In this document: positions 48,289-59,488 of the stretch, piece by piece
How the letters are laid out: every line of letters starts with the position of its first letter
Position numbering within the stretch: the stretch's first letter is position 1
Assembly (NCBI GenBank): GCA_013286645.1
Contig: JABDFJ010000003.1
Coordinates: forward strand, 17,653 to 81,652
Length of the DNA: 64,000 bases
Source of the DNA: Chlamydiota bacterium
GTDB taxonomy: Bacteria > Chlamydiota > Chlamydiia > Chlamydiales > Parachlamydiaceae
Direction: 5' to 3'
Program-made: the position numbers and the translations under genes
Notes under the pieces: model-generated
Seen by the model: the letters and a program-made list of their open reading frames with translations, nothing else
Told to the model about the DNA's origin: nothing
Database searches by the model: none

Positions 48289-49221
48289 ATGACGCCTATT
48301 AAGCGCTTTCTCCTCATGGTGGCTTTAACTTGCATGTGGAGTCCTTCGTTTCTGTTCATTAAGTTATCCATCAATGAAATGCCTCCGCTATTAGTTGTTA
48401 GCTTACGTGTTACCCTGGCTGCGATGGTGTTGGGGTTGATCCTCACGTTAAAGAGAACTTCATTGCCTGCTAACGTTAGCTTTTGGGGGCGCACAGCTAT
48501 CATGGCACTCTTTTCTTCGGTCTTTCCGTTCTGTTTATTTTGCTATGCAGAGTTAAGTATTGATAGTGCCGTTGCGGCAATTCTCAATGGCACTTCATTG
48601 ATGTTCACCGCCATGTTGGCACAAATTTTTGTGCCAACAGATAAGATGAATGTGCAGAAAAGCATTGGTATCGCCTTGTCGAGCATTGGAGTGGTCTGGC
48701 TCTTCGCTCCGCAACTTCAAGAAGGGGTGAGTGGAACCACTTTAGGAATGGCTGCTGCTACGCTGGCAGCTTTTTGCTATGCTGTCAGTCATGTATATGG
48801 TAAATTGTTTATTACTGGACAAAAGCCTTTTATTGCTCCCACGGCGCAATTGCTCGTTTCAGCGCTTCTTTTGTGGCCGGTTACATTTTATAAAGAGCAG
48901 GTATGGACACTCCCTATGCCCTCTTTTCAAGCGATCATGGGAGTGTGTGGCTTAGCCTTTCTTGGGACAGTGTGCGCCTTCATTATCTACTATAAATTAC
49001 TAGAGCATTGTGGTCCTACGGCGATTTCTATGGTGAGTTGCTTTTTTCCTGTGGGAGGGATGTTGTTGGGATTTGTATTTCTTGGTGAGACCTTTACTAC
49101 CAATGATATGTTGGCGTCGAGTACGATCATTTTGGGGATGTTGACGATGAATGATGTCGTTTCATTCAATTTTTTGCGTCGACCACAAGGTGTGGTGAAT
49201 GAACCTATTGATGCAGAGTGA
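48289..49221 (+). CDS. DMT/EamA-family transporter (ORF open from 48232)
   Basis: Ten hydrophobic segments; CMWSPSFLFIKLSINEMPPLLVVSLRV, FFPVGGMLLGFVFLGE. Confidence 0.9.
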   Translation: MTPIKRFLLMVALTCMWSPSFLFIKLSINEMPPLLVVSLRVTLAAMVLGLILTLKRTSLPANVSFWGRTAIMALFSSVFPFCLFCYAELSIDSAVAAILNGTSLMFTAMLAQIFVPTDKMNVQKSIGIALSSIGVVWLFAPQLQEGVSGTTLGMAAATLAAFCYAVSHVYGKLFITGQKPFIAPTAQLLVSALLLWPVTFYKEQVWTLPMPSFQAIMGVCGLAFLGTVCAFIIYYKLLEHCGPTAISMVSCFFPVGGMLLGFVFLGETFTTNDMLASSTIILGMLTMNDVVSFNFLRRPQGVVNEPIDAE

Positions 49222-50507
49222 AACTAGAGATGGCTAATAATTCTACTATGCAATCTTTGTTGCAGTGCATTGTCGATGGTGAGTTGCTCCATGGGGTGTT
49301 GAGTTCCCCTTGGAAGAAAAGAGCTGATGGTCCATCAAAGGTGAGTATACGGCCGGTATTAATTAAATCGCGACAGCTCTATCAAGTGACAACCCACTAT
49401 GATCAAAAAGTGATGCACCGCAATGTGACAGCTGAAGAATGTGCGCAATTGATTGCAGAGTCTTTGCCAGAGGTTTTTAAGCAAGGCATCTTTTCTACAG
49501 CCACGGCGTCATATCATGTCTTGGTCAATGCACAACAAGCCATGACCATTATCCACAAAGCTTCTAAACAAACAGCTCCCTTGCCACTGGTACATAATCG
49601 ATCCAAAAAGTATCTCTTGCAAGAGGGTGTGCCTATCCCTTTTCTGATTGCTTTGGGGATTATGACTGCTCAGGGCAAGGTTATTGCCAAAAAGTATGAT
49701 AAATTTCGGCAGATTAACCGTTTTGTTGAAATGGTAAGCGATGTGATGAGTCATTTGCCTCAAGAGCGCGCGATCGAAATCATTGATTTTGGGTGCGGCA
49801 AAGCCTACCTCACATTTGCGCTCTATCATTATTTGCATCACATCGCCCAAAGGAAGGCCCATATTCTGGGGTTGGATTTAAAACACGAGGTGATTGCCCA
49901 TTGCGCCAAGCTGGCGCACGATTTGGGGTGGTCCTCACTCTCTTTTGCGGTGGGGGATATTCATCATCATCAACCGAAAGGCAAAGTTGATCTAGTGATT
50001 TCACTGCATGCTTGTGATACCGCCACCGATGCTGCTTTGGATAAGGCTGTGCAATGGGATGCCGATGTCATCCTGTGTGTGCCGTGTTGCCAGCATGAAC
50101 TCTATGGACAAGTAAAAAATGAAAGCCTCTCGCCTCTATTGAGGCATGGGATTTTAAAAGAGCGCTTTGCTGCTTTGGCTACCGATGCGGCGCGGGCCGA
50201 GTTATTGACATGCCAAGGTTACGACGTGCAGGTGCTGGAGTTCATTGATATGGAACATACTCCCAAGAATTTGCTGTTGCGCGCTGTCAAAGGGCAGGCG
50301 CCGCACAAACAAGCGCAAGCTAAAGAACGCTACCAGCATTTCAAAGAGGCTTTGCACATCTCGCCTTTCTTAGAGAGTGCATTGCATAACCACCAAAAAA
50401 AATGGCCGAAAAACTTTTTTGATTTCTCTCCAATTAAAGATGTCCAAGATATTAAAGCTTTGCGCAAGGATTTAAAAGGCAATCTTCCTGAGGATCCTTT
50501 AGCATAA
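49218..50507 (+). CDS. Class I SAM-dependent methyltransferase (Methyltransf_32-like)
   Basis: IIDFGCGKAYLTFALYHYL, DLVISLHACDTATDAALDKAVQWDADVILCVPCCQHEL. Confidence 0.85.
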   Translation: MKLEMANNSTMQSLLQCIVDGELLHGVLSSPWKKRADGPSKVSIRPVLIKSRQLYQVTTHYDQKVMHRNVTAEECAQLIAESLPEVFKQGIFSTATASYHVLVNAQQAMTIIHKASKQTAPLPLVHNRSKKYLLQEGVPIPFLIALGIMTAQGKVIAKKYDKFRQINRFVEMVSDVMSHLPQERAIEIIDFGCGKAYLTFALYHYLHHIAQRKAHILGLDLKHEVIAHCAKLAHDLGWSSLSFAVGDIHHHQPKGKVDLVISLHACDTATDAALDKAVQWDADVILCVPCCQHELYGQVKNESLSPLLRHGILKERFAALATDAARAELLTCQGYDVQVLEFIDMEHTPKNLLLRAVKGQAPHKQAQAKERYQHFKEALHISPFLESALHNHQKKWPKNFFDFSPIKDVQDIKALRKDLKGNLPEDPLA

Positions 50508-50544
50508 GAAATAATAGCGAAGTGGACGGCGTGGACGGAGGTTT

Positions 50545-50625
50545 GTCCATTCAGTCCATTCAGTCCATTCAGTCCATTCAGTCCATTCAGTCCATTCAGT
50601 CCATTCAGTCCATTCAGTCTATTTA
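50545..50625. repeat. Tandem 9-bp repeat (GTCCATTCA) x ~9, N3
   Basis: Eight exact copies plus one degenerate (GTCTATTTA); starts 37 bp after methyltransferase stop. Confidence 0.98.
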
Positions 50626-50701
50626 GAAGACATAATTTAAAAATAATTTTAAAAATAATTGCATAAAGTTTTATTTTAATCTATAATAATAGAATGCAAG
50701 A

Positions 50702-51133
50702 TTGGACTTTATTTCAATTATTGAGAATTGTGAGGAATTGTCTATGTATAACATGGCTCTTTTTGGCGAAGCCGAAAAGGGAGAGTTTTGCAAAGCAAAT
50801 TTCTGCCAATCGGTATCGCAACTTCTCGAGCGTTTTGGTCATCCTCCACCGCAAAGCCGGGGGATTTACTATGCCATTCAAGCCTTGCTCTATCAAAGGG
50901 AGTTGATCTTTTTTCGCGTGCGCGAAGAAGGGTTTAGCTTTGAAGATTATTTGTTGGGATTGCGTTGTTTGTTAGCCCAAGATATTGTATCGCAGCTGAA
51001 TGCAATCTATTTACCAGGGGTAGGCGATATTGGAATCATTGAGGCTATGGCACCCATTTGCGCCATTTATCATAGTATTGTGATTACTAATGAAGCCGAT
51101 TTCTACGACTATCTCACGGAAATGATCAAATAA
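50702..51133 (+). CDS. Hypothetical protein
   Basis: Intact ORF of 143 aa between repeat N3 and a terminator. Confidence 0.55.
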   Translation: MDFISIIENCEELSMYNMALFGEAEKGEFCKANFCQSVSQLLERFGHPPPQSRGIYYAIQALLYQRELIFFRVREEGFSFEDYLLGLRCLLAQDIVSQLNAIYLPGVGDIGIIEAMAPICAIYHSIVITNEADFYDYLTEMIK

Positions 51134-51134
51134 G

Positions 51135-51190
51135 AAACGCCTATCCTTCAACCCAGCTAATGTTGCAGAATGGGAAGGATAGGCGTTTTA
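51135..51190 (+). terminator. Intrinsic terminator between convergent genes
   Basis: AAACGCCTATCCTTC/GAAGGATAGGCGTTT stem followed by TAATTT. Confidence 0.75.
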
Positions 51191-51215
51191 ATTTCAGACT
51201 CACAACTACAGTATA

Positions 51216-51812
51216 TTAGTGTCCGCGGGCCGTCATGAAATATTTCTCTAAGCCATCTTGGGTGGGTTTCATGCTTTGTTTGCCTTGCTGCCAGTTTGCT
51301 GGGCAGACCTCACCATGTGTTTCAAAATAGATCAGCGCATCCAAAATGCGAATCGCTTCGTCCACGGAACGCCCCAATGGTAGGTCATTGATCACCTGGT
51401 GGCGCACGATCCCTTCTCTATCAATGAGGAATAAGCCGCGATAGGCAATTCCTTCATGCGGGATCAGGACATCATAATCGCGTGCGATACTTTTATTGAG
51501 ATCGGCCACTAACGGATAGTCGACACCTTGAATGCCACCCTTGTTTTTTGGGATATTGAGCCACGCAAAGTGGGAATAACAGCTGTCGATGGAGCAACCG
51601 ATAAGTTGAGCGTTACGCGCTTCAAACTCGCTCAATTTCTCTTGAAAGGCGTGCAATTCTGTGGGGCAGACAAAGGTGAAATCGAGAGGATAGAAAAACA
51701 AAATTACATATTTGCCGCGGTAGTGCGATAGTGTGAAATCGTTGCTGATATGACCATTGACGACGGCGTTGGTTTTAAAATCAGGAGCCTGTTTGCCTAC
51801 TAATGTGCCCAT
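51216..51812 (-). CDS. Peroxiredoxin (AhpC/TSA family; ORF open from 51842)
   Basis: FYPLDFTFVCPTELHAFQ, GEVCPANWQQG resolving Cys. Confidence 0.95.
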   Translation of the reverse strand: MGTLVGKQAPDFKTNAVVNGHISNDFTLSHYRGKYVILFFYPLDFTFVCPTELHAFQEKLSEFEARNAQLIGCSIDSCYSHFAWLNIPKNKGGIQGVDYPLVADLNKSIARDYDVLIPHEGIAYRGLFLIDREGIVRHQVINDLPLGRSVDEAIRILDALIYFETHGEVCPANWQQGKQSMKPTQDGLEKYFMTARGH

Positions 51813-51828
51813 GAAAATCTCCTTAAGT

Positions 51829-52467
51829 TTATTGATTTCCAAAATATTGTTTTGCTAAAGGGAGCCATGATTCTCCACCGATAGTAGTGGATGGACCGTG
51901 TCCAGGAAAGACGCGGGTGGCAGGGGGTAACTTTGCTAGCTTGGCAAGCGATGGCCACATCGCTTCTGGTGAAGATGTGGGGAAGGAAATGTTGCCGATA
52001 GAATTCTTAAAAAGGGTATCTCCAGACATCAAAACGGCTTGTTGGGGGCAATAAAAGCAAACGCCGCCAGGAGTGTGGCCGGGAGTGTGGATGACGGTAA
52101 ATTCTAAATTGCCGACAGTTATTTTTTCATCTTCATGCAGTAAGTGGTCGGGAGTGACACCTTCGATATCGATCCAGCAGGGTAAGTGGTCGGCGCCAGG
52201 ATTTTCTAGATTGGGGGCATCAAGGGGGTGGACGTACACTGGGATGTGATAGTGTGCTTTTACCGGTGCTACATCGCCAATGTGGTCCCAATGAGAATGG
52301 GTCAGCCAGATGGCTTTAGGAATAAGATGATGTTCTGCAATAAAAGAAAAGAGTTTTTCTGCACTCTCTGGAGCAGGATCGATAATGCATACTTGCCGTG
52401 TCTGCTCACAACCGACAACATAGGCATTTGTATCAAAAACACCTGAAGGAAAAGCTTGAATAATCAT
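51829..52467 (-). CDS. MBL-fold hydrolase (glyoxalase II-like)
   Basis: THSHWDHIGDV, IHTPGHTPGGVCF, FPGHGPSTTIGGE. Confidence 0.92.
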   Translation of the reverse strand: MIIQAFPSGVFDTNAYVVGCEQTRQVCIIDPAPESAEKLFSFIAEHHLIPKAIWLTHSHWDHIGDVAPVKAHYHIPVYVHPLDAPNLENPGADHLPCWIDIEGVTPDHLLHEDEKITVGNLEFTVIHTPGHTPGGVCFYCPQQAVLMSGDTLFKNSIGNISFPTSSPEAMWPSLAKLAKLPPATRVFPGHGPSTTIGGESWLPLAKQYFGNQ

Positions 52468-52541
52468 TGCACCGGAGAGGAATCGAACCTCTAACCGCCC
52501 GGTTCGTAGCCGGGTACTCTATCCAATTGAGCTACCGGTGC
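52468..52541 (-). tRNA. tRNA-Arg(ACG)
   Basis: GCACCGG acceptor, anticodon stem CCCGG/CCGGG with loop CTACGAA, T-arm AGAGGTTCGATTCCTCT. Confidence 0.95.
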
Positions 52542-52605
52542 ATAAGAATAAGCCATTTTGCCAATTCGGATCATTTTAAGCAAGCGATATGTCACATGAT
52601 CAAAG

Positions 52606-53814
52606 TTATTGTCCATGCTTCATCACAAAATTGGCACCTAGTTGTTCGATAATTTCGGCGTAACAGCTGCCTTGAAGGACATGATCGATGAATGGTACTC
52701 CCTTAAAGGTACCTAAAAAGCACACATTAGATTCCTTTTGGGTCCATCCTTTGACATAACCCACGGGATCGAACAAGCAGACCCCATCGCGTTTGCTGAC
52801 ATAATTGACGACACTAGCAAAGCCTGAATCGGAAGGGATCATGGTTGGTGAACCGAATGTAACCACATGGATCAAGCTCTGTTCTTCAGGGGTAAGCATC
52901 TTAATAGCTTTGAAGGTATCAGTAGCCCCAATGCTATGGGCATAATGCAGAATGTAACCCTCGCCATCTATCCCCCCAACTTCTTCGATTAGTCGCCGCC
53001 ATAGCACTACTAATTGGCGGGCAGGTTCAGAGATAATTCCTATCTTGACAAAGGCACAGCTGAAGAGGTCTTTGGTCCAACCTTCCGTCGGACGAAAAAC
53101 ATAATGAATAGCGGTATTGCCATGTGTTTCCGAAAATTGGGTGAGCAATTCTTCCATATCAGAGCTGATACATAAAATCCCATTGATGAGAGAGATTCTG
53201 ACTTTGGAATCGATCTCTTGTTCAGGCTTGAAGCTCCCTATGCTAGTTTCCCCTTGATAGTACCCAGCCATTTGGAGATAGTTTTTACTAAAAACTTTAT
53301 GTAGGAACTTATCCCAGTGGTCATGCATATAGCTTGTGAAGGAAAGTTCTTGCTCTCTTAAGCGCTGGGTTTGTGCGGTGCTTTGGGATAAATGCGTCCT
53401 TTTGCTTTTAGACGATTTTTTAATGTCATCGGCATAGGAGGTAACGCATTTGACACATTGCAGTTCTCCATCGAGATGACAATAGACTTCTTCTTGGATG
53501 CTCTTGAGCTGTTGGCAAGTAGCCTCTGTTGACATGTAGCTAAAGGTAGTGATGTAACGCCTTTCGATTTCGTCCAGGATGTCGACAGCATCACCAGAGC
53601 CGTCATCAGTAATCATATTTACTATGCGACCATCGTCGTCATAGGCAAAAAACTTGCGTTGTACAATGTGATTGTCGATACTTGTTAGCTCGGCAGTGAT
53701 TTGCTGAGTGACTGGATCTGATACATATTCGATGAAGAGGCTCTCCTCCTCGGCAGCAAGTGTTGCAAAAGGGGAAAGATAAATAAGTAATAAGGCGCTG
53801 ATGAGATGTTTCAT
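52606..53814 (-). CDS. Secreted RHS-remnant protein with lipase-like C-terminal domain (DUF687-like)
   Basis: Signal peptide; RHS-like RKFFAYDDDGRIVNMITDDGSGDAVDILDEIERRYITTFS; LHYAHSIGATDTFKAI nucleophile-elbow-like segment. Confidence 0.65.
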   Translation of the reverse strand: MKHLISALLLIYLSPFATLAAEEESLFIEYVSDPVTQQITAELTSIDNHIVQRKFFAYDDDGRIVNMITDDGSGDAVDILDEIERRYITTFSYMSTEATCQQLKSIQEEVYCHLDGELQCVKCVTSYADDIKKSSKSKRTHLSQSTAQTQRLREQELSFTSYMHDHWDKFLHKVFSKNYLQMAGYYQGETSIGSFKPEQEIDSKVRISLINGILCISSDMEELLTQFSETHGNTAIHYVFRPTEGWTKDLFSCAFVKIGIISEPARQLVVLWRRLIEEVGGIDGEGYILHYAHSIGATDTFKAIKMLTPEEQSLIHVVTFGSPTMIPSDSGFASVVNYVSKRDGVCLFDPVGYVKGWTQKESNVCFLGTFKGVPFIDHVLQGSCYAEIIEQLGANFVMKHGQ

Positions 53815-53924
53815 TATGATAATCTTAAAATGAAGTATTTAGTCCTGTTATGTTATAAGATAATTATATTATCATGCAATAGTAGTATTCATAGCGAACA
53901 AGAAGAATGTGGTAACTAATATCT

Positions 53925-54761
53925 ATGCATGAAGTCGTTTTTCATCTCATGAAGTCTGCCGATCTTGAAGTTGTTTGGCAGATCCTGGAAAGAAGGGGAT
54001 GCCAACTCCTCTATAGTGTCCAAGAAAATGATGACCAGCAGATTGTGGGGTATCTGCCACAAGAGGTCAATGTGGATACGATCTTGCAAGAATACAACTT
54101 TGTGCGGGCGATCACCTTCGCTCCCTTGCTAACTATCGATTGGGAAGCCCAGTGGGCCGAACATGGCTTGGGGTATCGTGATGGGTACTTACATGTTGAC
54201 TTGCGCGATTATGTTCCTGAAATCTCACAGCAAAGATGGCCCCACCTCCTCAAATTAAAGCCAGGACCTGGCTTTGGCGATCTTTCCCATGTGACAACGC
54301 GCTTGGTTTTAAAGCTGATGTCCAAATATGTGGCTAAGCAGTATGTGCTTGATGTGGGATGTGGCAGCGGTGTTTTATCGCTGGCGGCTCTTGGTATGGG
54401 CGCAACAGCCGTCTGTGGCATCGATATCGATGAACAAGCGCTCGAACATGCCACCCTCAATGGACGCCTTAATGAGATGCAAGAGCTGTTGACGTTTGTC
54501 CTTCCCAAAGAATGTAAATATTGGTTATCGCCTCATGAGCCTTTGGTAGCATTGATGAACATGATTCAGACCGAGCAAACTCAAGCCTGGAAGAGTTTGG
54601 GGAGCATACAACAGCGTGTGGCATGGATCATTACTTCGGGGGTGTTGCAGGAAGAGCGCGAGGAGTATTTGCGGCGTTGTAAGCGCTGGGGCTGGCATTT
54701 GATTGAAGAAAAAGAAGAATCTGGCTGGCTGGGTTTTGTGTTTAAAATGGCAAGGAAATAA
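53925..54761 (+). CDS. prmA: Ribosomal protein L11 methyltransferase-like
   Basis: PGPGFGDLSHVTTRLVLKLM, VLDVGCGSGVLSLAALGMGATAVCGIDID. Confidence 0.8.
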   Translation: MHEVVFHLMKSADLEVVWQILERRGCQLLYSVQENDDQQIVGYLPQEVNVDTILQEYNFVRAITFAPLLTIDWEAQWAEHGLGYRDGYLHVDLRDYVPEISQQRWPHLLKLKPGPGFGDLSHVTTRLVLKLMSKYVAKQYVLDVGCGSGVLSLAALGMGATAVCGIDIDEQALEHATLNGRLNEMQELLTFVLPKECKYWLSPHEPLVALMNMIQTEQTQAWKSLGSIQQRVAWIITSGVLQEEREEYLRRCKRWGWHLIEEKEESGWLGFVFKMARK

Positions 54762-54764
54762 TAG

Positions 54765-54844
54765 ATTTAGGGACAGGGACAAATAGTCTAAACTGTCCCT
54801 GTCCCTAATGTCTCTAAGGTCCCTTAAGTCCCTATCGTCCCTAA
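54765..54844. repeat. Nonameric palindromic repeat N5 (one arm shortened)
   Basis: Right arm GTCCCTGTCCCTAATGTCTCTAAGGTCCCTTAAGTCCCTATCGTCCCTAAA matches N4; left arm reduced to TTTAGGGACAGGGAC. Confidence 0.9.
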
Positions 54845-54875
54845 ACTTATTTCTTACGAGATCATTGCAGGACGC

Positions 54876-55136
54876 TTATTCTTTTGGGCTAGTGCAAGCA
54901 GTGCCTTTACCGCAAGGGCAGCATCCACTGCCACTAGAAGGTGCTTCTTTGCTTTTTCCGTACATGGTGGCGTAGAAGCCATCACCGGAAAAGGCTAGGC
55001 CAATGCCTCCGCCAGGGCGACGACTAAGCGTATCGCTGTGGCAACTGGGGCAAGTGCGTAGTGGGGCTTCCGTAATTTTCTGCATGGTTTCTAGTTCGTG
55101 TTTGCACGCAGTGCAAAAGTAGTCGTATGTAGGCAT
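54876..55136 (-). CDS. FmdB-family zinc ribbon protein (ORF open from 55232)
   Basis: MPTYDYFCTACKHELETMQKI...CPSCHSD. Confidence 0.88.
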   Translation of the reverse strand: MPTYDYFCTACKHELETMQKITEAPLRTCPSCHSDTLSRRPGGGIGLAFSGDGFYATMYGKSKEAPSSGSGCCPCGKGTACTSPKE

Positions 55137-55159
55137 AAATTTCCTCAATGTGTAAAACA

Positions 55160-55344
55160 AAAGAGCGCACTGGCGAGGTAATTCCGTAATTAAATCGAGG
55201 CTTTCGTCAGTCCTTGGTTGTAAGCTAAACAAAAAAAGTTCGCCAGATTTCTAATATGACTCACTTTTTTTGTTACGCTTCCAACTCAAGGACTGACGAA
55301 ATCCTGCGATTTAATTACGAAATTACCTCTTGCGCGCGCTCTTT
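55160..55344. repeat. Long imperfect inverted repeat between groEL and fmdB-like gene
   Basis: GAGGTAATTCCGTAATTAAATCG..TTTCGTCAGTCCTTGGTTG / CAACTCAAGGACTGACGAAA..CGATTTAATTACGAAATTACCTC, outer AAAGAGCGC/GCGCTCTTT. Confidence 0.92.
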
Positions 55345-55388
55345 ATCTCTTTAGGTTGTTTTCGCTGGTTAGGTATCGATGAGGGCAA

Positions 55389-57086
<1,698 letters not shown>

Positions 57087-57126
57087 TCATTAATAAGAGA
57101 TGTCGTTTGATTGAGCGAGATAATTT

Positions 57127-57414
57127 TTACGATAAGATTCCAAGGACGTCATCTTCTGCTAAAATGAGCATTTCCTCGTTATCGCCTTTCACTTCAGTGC
57201 CAGCGTAGGAGCTAAATAGCACGCGATCGCCAACTTTTAAATTCATGGTTTCTTTATTGCCATGTTCATCGATTTTGCCTGGACCGACAGCAACGACCAC
57301 GCCTTCTTTGGGTTTTTCTTGGGCGGAGTCTGGGAGCAGGATGCCACCTTTTGTCGTTTGTGCTTTTGAGCGTTGAATTAAGACGCGGTTGCCAAGAGGT
57401 TTAATGGTTTTCAT
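57127..57414 (-). CDS. groES: Co-chaperonin GroES
   Basis: IKPLGNRVLIQRSKA..GGILLPDSAQEKPKEGVVVAVGPG. Confidence 0.98.
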   Translation of the reverse strand: MKTIKPLGNRVLIQRSKAQTTKGGILLPDSAQEKPKEGVVVAVGPGKIDEHGNKETMNLKVGDRVLFSSYAGTEVKGDNEEMLILAEDDVLGILS

Positions 57415-57502
57415 GACGAGTCTCCTGTTTAATTCCTGGGTTTAGATAGAAATGAAATTGTATGAAGAGGGCAGATTTAAAGTCAAGGAATCGCTGAATT
57501 TT

Positions 57503-57529
57503 TTAGCACATCCACGTTTTGAGTGCTAG
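57503..57529. promoter_or_regulatory. CIRCE operator (HrcA binding site) upstream of groES-groEL
   Basis: TTAGCACAT-CCACGTTTT-GAGTGCTAG; consensus TTAGCACTC-N9-GAGTGCTAA. Confidence 0.92.
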
Positions 57530-57548
57530 GTTTTATGGGGTTCCGAAG

Positions 57549-58832
57549 CTAATCTGCGTAGTCCACTAATAAATAGTGTTGCCTTTTTTTGCTAAAGGTA
57601 GCCCTTTCTTTCTCATGTAAAGTGCAGAGCTTCCAGATGATATATTTTTCTTGGGTGAGCAAGCGATACACTTCTTCCGTGCCATTGAGTTTGCATAGCG
57701 TTTCGCGCGCAGCTTTCATGGCTGGTAGTGATTCTTGAAATTTTTGCGGGTATAAACTCTTAAGCATACCTAAGATCAGATATTGAGTGGTTACCGGCTT
57801 ATAGCGCTTTGGATCGGTGACTACAATCAGGATTCCTTGGCAATCTTCTTTGGCATAACGTCCATAGATCGGACGGAAATAAAAGGGTTCGAAATGCACA
57901 CCTGGAAATTTCTTTTTGTTTAAGCTGCTCGCAAATTGTTTGGCATTGATCCATGGAGCACCTACCACCTTAAAAGGCAGTGTGTAGCCGATGCCGATGT
58001 TAACCATTTTTAATTCCCCTAGAATGCCTGTCGTAGGATAAAAGTAGGGGGTTGTAGCTTCGGGCACATAGGGACTCGTTGGGATCCAGGCGAGGTGGGT
58101 ATCTTGGAAGGACATCGAACGTTTCCAGCCTTGCATTGGGACAACTTGCAAATTGCAGCCTATCTTGTATTCGGCATTAAAGAAACGCGCCAACTCGCCT
58201 ATTGTCATGCCATGGCAATAGGGCACATTGATGTACCCAAGAGAGGAGCGCCATTGTTCTTCAAGCATTGGCCCGTCGACGGTGATTCCATTGATCGGGT
58301 TGGGGCGGTCTAATACCAAAAAAGGGATGTTGTGTTTGGCCGCTTCTTCCATGGCGTAAAACATGGTTGAAATATAGGTATAAGAGCGAGAACCGATGTC
58401 TTGCATGTCAAAGATCAGCAGGGTAATTCCTTTCAGCATCTCATCCGTTGGACGATTTGTTTTACCATGCAAGCTATAGATAGGTAAATTGTCGGCATCT
58501 TTACTCTCGGTAATCTTTTGCGCGGCAAAAGCAGCGCCGGTGATTCCATGTTCGGGAGCAAAGAGCGCGATAAGAGTATAGCCTTTGCTTTTGGCATGGG
58601 ATTTCAGGATATCGACCGTGGATTGCAATTTGCTGTTTACGGCAGTGTGATTGGTGATGAGTCCAATCTTTTTTCCTTTAAGAAGGGGCGCATATTTGTC
58701 ATCCAGCAAGCGATCGATGCCCACTCTGACCTTTGGAGTCTGCTCCGCCTGTAAGGGTTGGAAAAACAAGCAGCAGGCGAGTATGAGTAGAGAAATTTGT
58801 GTTATCTTAACCATTTGTTGGCCTATTGACAT
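57549..58832 (-). CDS. NamZ-like (DUF1343) exo-beta-N-acetylmuramidase (ORF open from 58928)
   Basis: Signal peptide; GLITNHTAVN, FAPEHGITGAA, DMQDIGSRSYTYISTM, VLDRPNPINGITVDGP. Confidence 0.9.
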   Translation of the reverse strand: MSIGQQMVKITQISLLILACCLFFQPLQAEQTPKVRVGIDRLLDDKYAPLLKGKKIGLITNHTAVNSKLQSTVDILKSHAKSKGYTLIALFAPEHGITGAAFAAQKITESKDADNLPIYSLHGKTNRPTDEMLKGITLLIFDMQDIGSRSYTYISTMFYAMEEAAKHNIPFLVLDRPNPINGITVDGPMLEEQWRSSLGYINVPYCHGMTIGELARFFNAEYKIGCNLQVVPMQGWKRSMSFQDTHLAWIPTSPYVPEATTPYFYPTTGILGELKMVNIGIGYTLPFKVVGAPWINAKQFASSLNKKKFPGVHFEPFYFRPIYGRYAKEDCQGILIVVTDPKRYKPVTTQYLILGMLKSLYPQKFQESLPAMKAARETLCKLNGTEEVYRLLTQEKYIIWKLCTLHEKERATFSKKRQHYLLVDYAD

Positions 58833-58892
58833 CAACTTGAAGAAATTATTATCAATAAGGTCACAAAAGGCACAAACCTTATTAATGCCAAA

Positions 58893-59373
58893 TTTTTTTA
58901 ATAATAACTTCATGCATGTTCGGGGCATGTGCAGCCTGCCGCGGTAGCGGCCTAAGAGATTAGCCCCGGGTGGAGCGAATAGCGGAACCCGGGGTTCTTA
59001 AAGAAACGATATAGCCCCGGTAGGGGTGCAAGAAAGCGTTTAGGCAAATCTCTATACCACGAGCTTTCTTACGCCCCTACCGGGGCTGGTATTTTTTTCT
59101 CATACCCCGGGTTCCGCTAATCGCTCCACCCGGGGCTAATCTCTTAGGCCGCTACCCAGGATGGGCAAAAATCGTCAGCGCGCAGGCTTTGGCGTCTTTT
59201 TCGCCATCTTCAGAAAGTTATAAATCATTAACCAACACGTGGTTAGATGATTTATAACTTTCTGAATCTGACAAAAAATACGCTCAAATCCCGGCTGCTG
59301 CCAATTTTTGCCCATCCTGTACCGCGGCAGGCTGCATATGCCTCGAACATGCACGAAGTTATTATTAAAAAAA
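58893..59373. repeat. Nested palindromic element (five inverted-repeat pairs)
   Basis: Outer 58893-58946/59320-59373; B 58944-58995/59104-59155 (52 bp, 1 mismatch); C 59013-59037/59063-59087; D 59157-59172/59304-59319; E 59211-59228/59247-59264. Confidence 0.95.
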
Positions 59374-59488
59374 TGAGGAATCCGTCACACCAAGAATTAT
59401 CGGCATGAAAAGCTTTTTGTAAAGCTTCATTTATGCTATTTCTCATGTCTTTGGTAAGTCTAATTTTCAATAGCTGTTTAGGAGAGAT

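Noticed and set aside
50545-50625. Possible CRISPR array
   Set aside because: Continuous 9-bp tandem repeat without spacers; unit too short, no cas genes
52467-52652. 61-aa + strand ORF
   Set aside because: Covers tRNA-Arg on the opposite strand; no protein features
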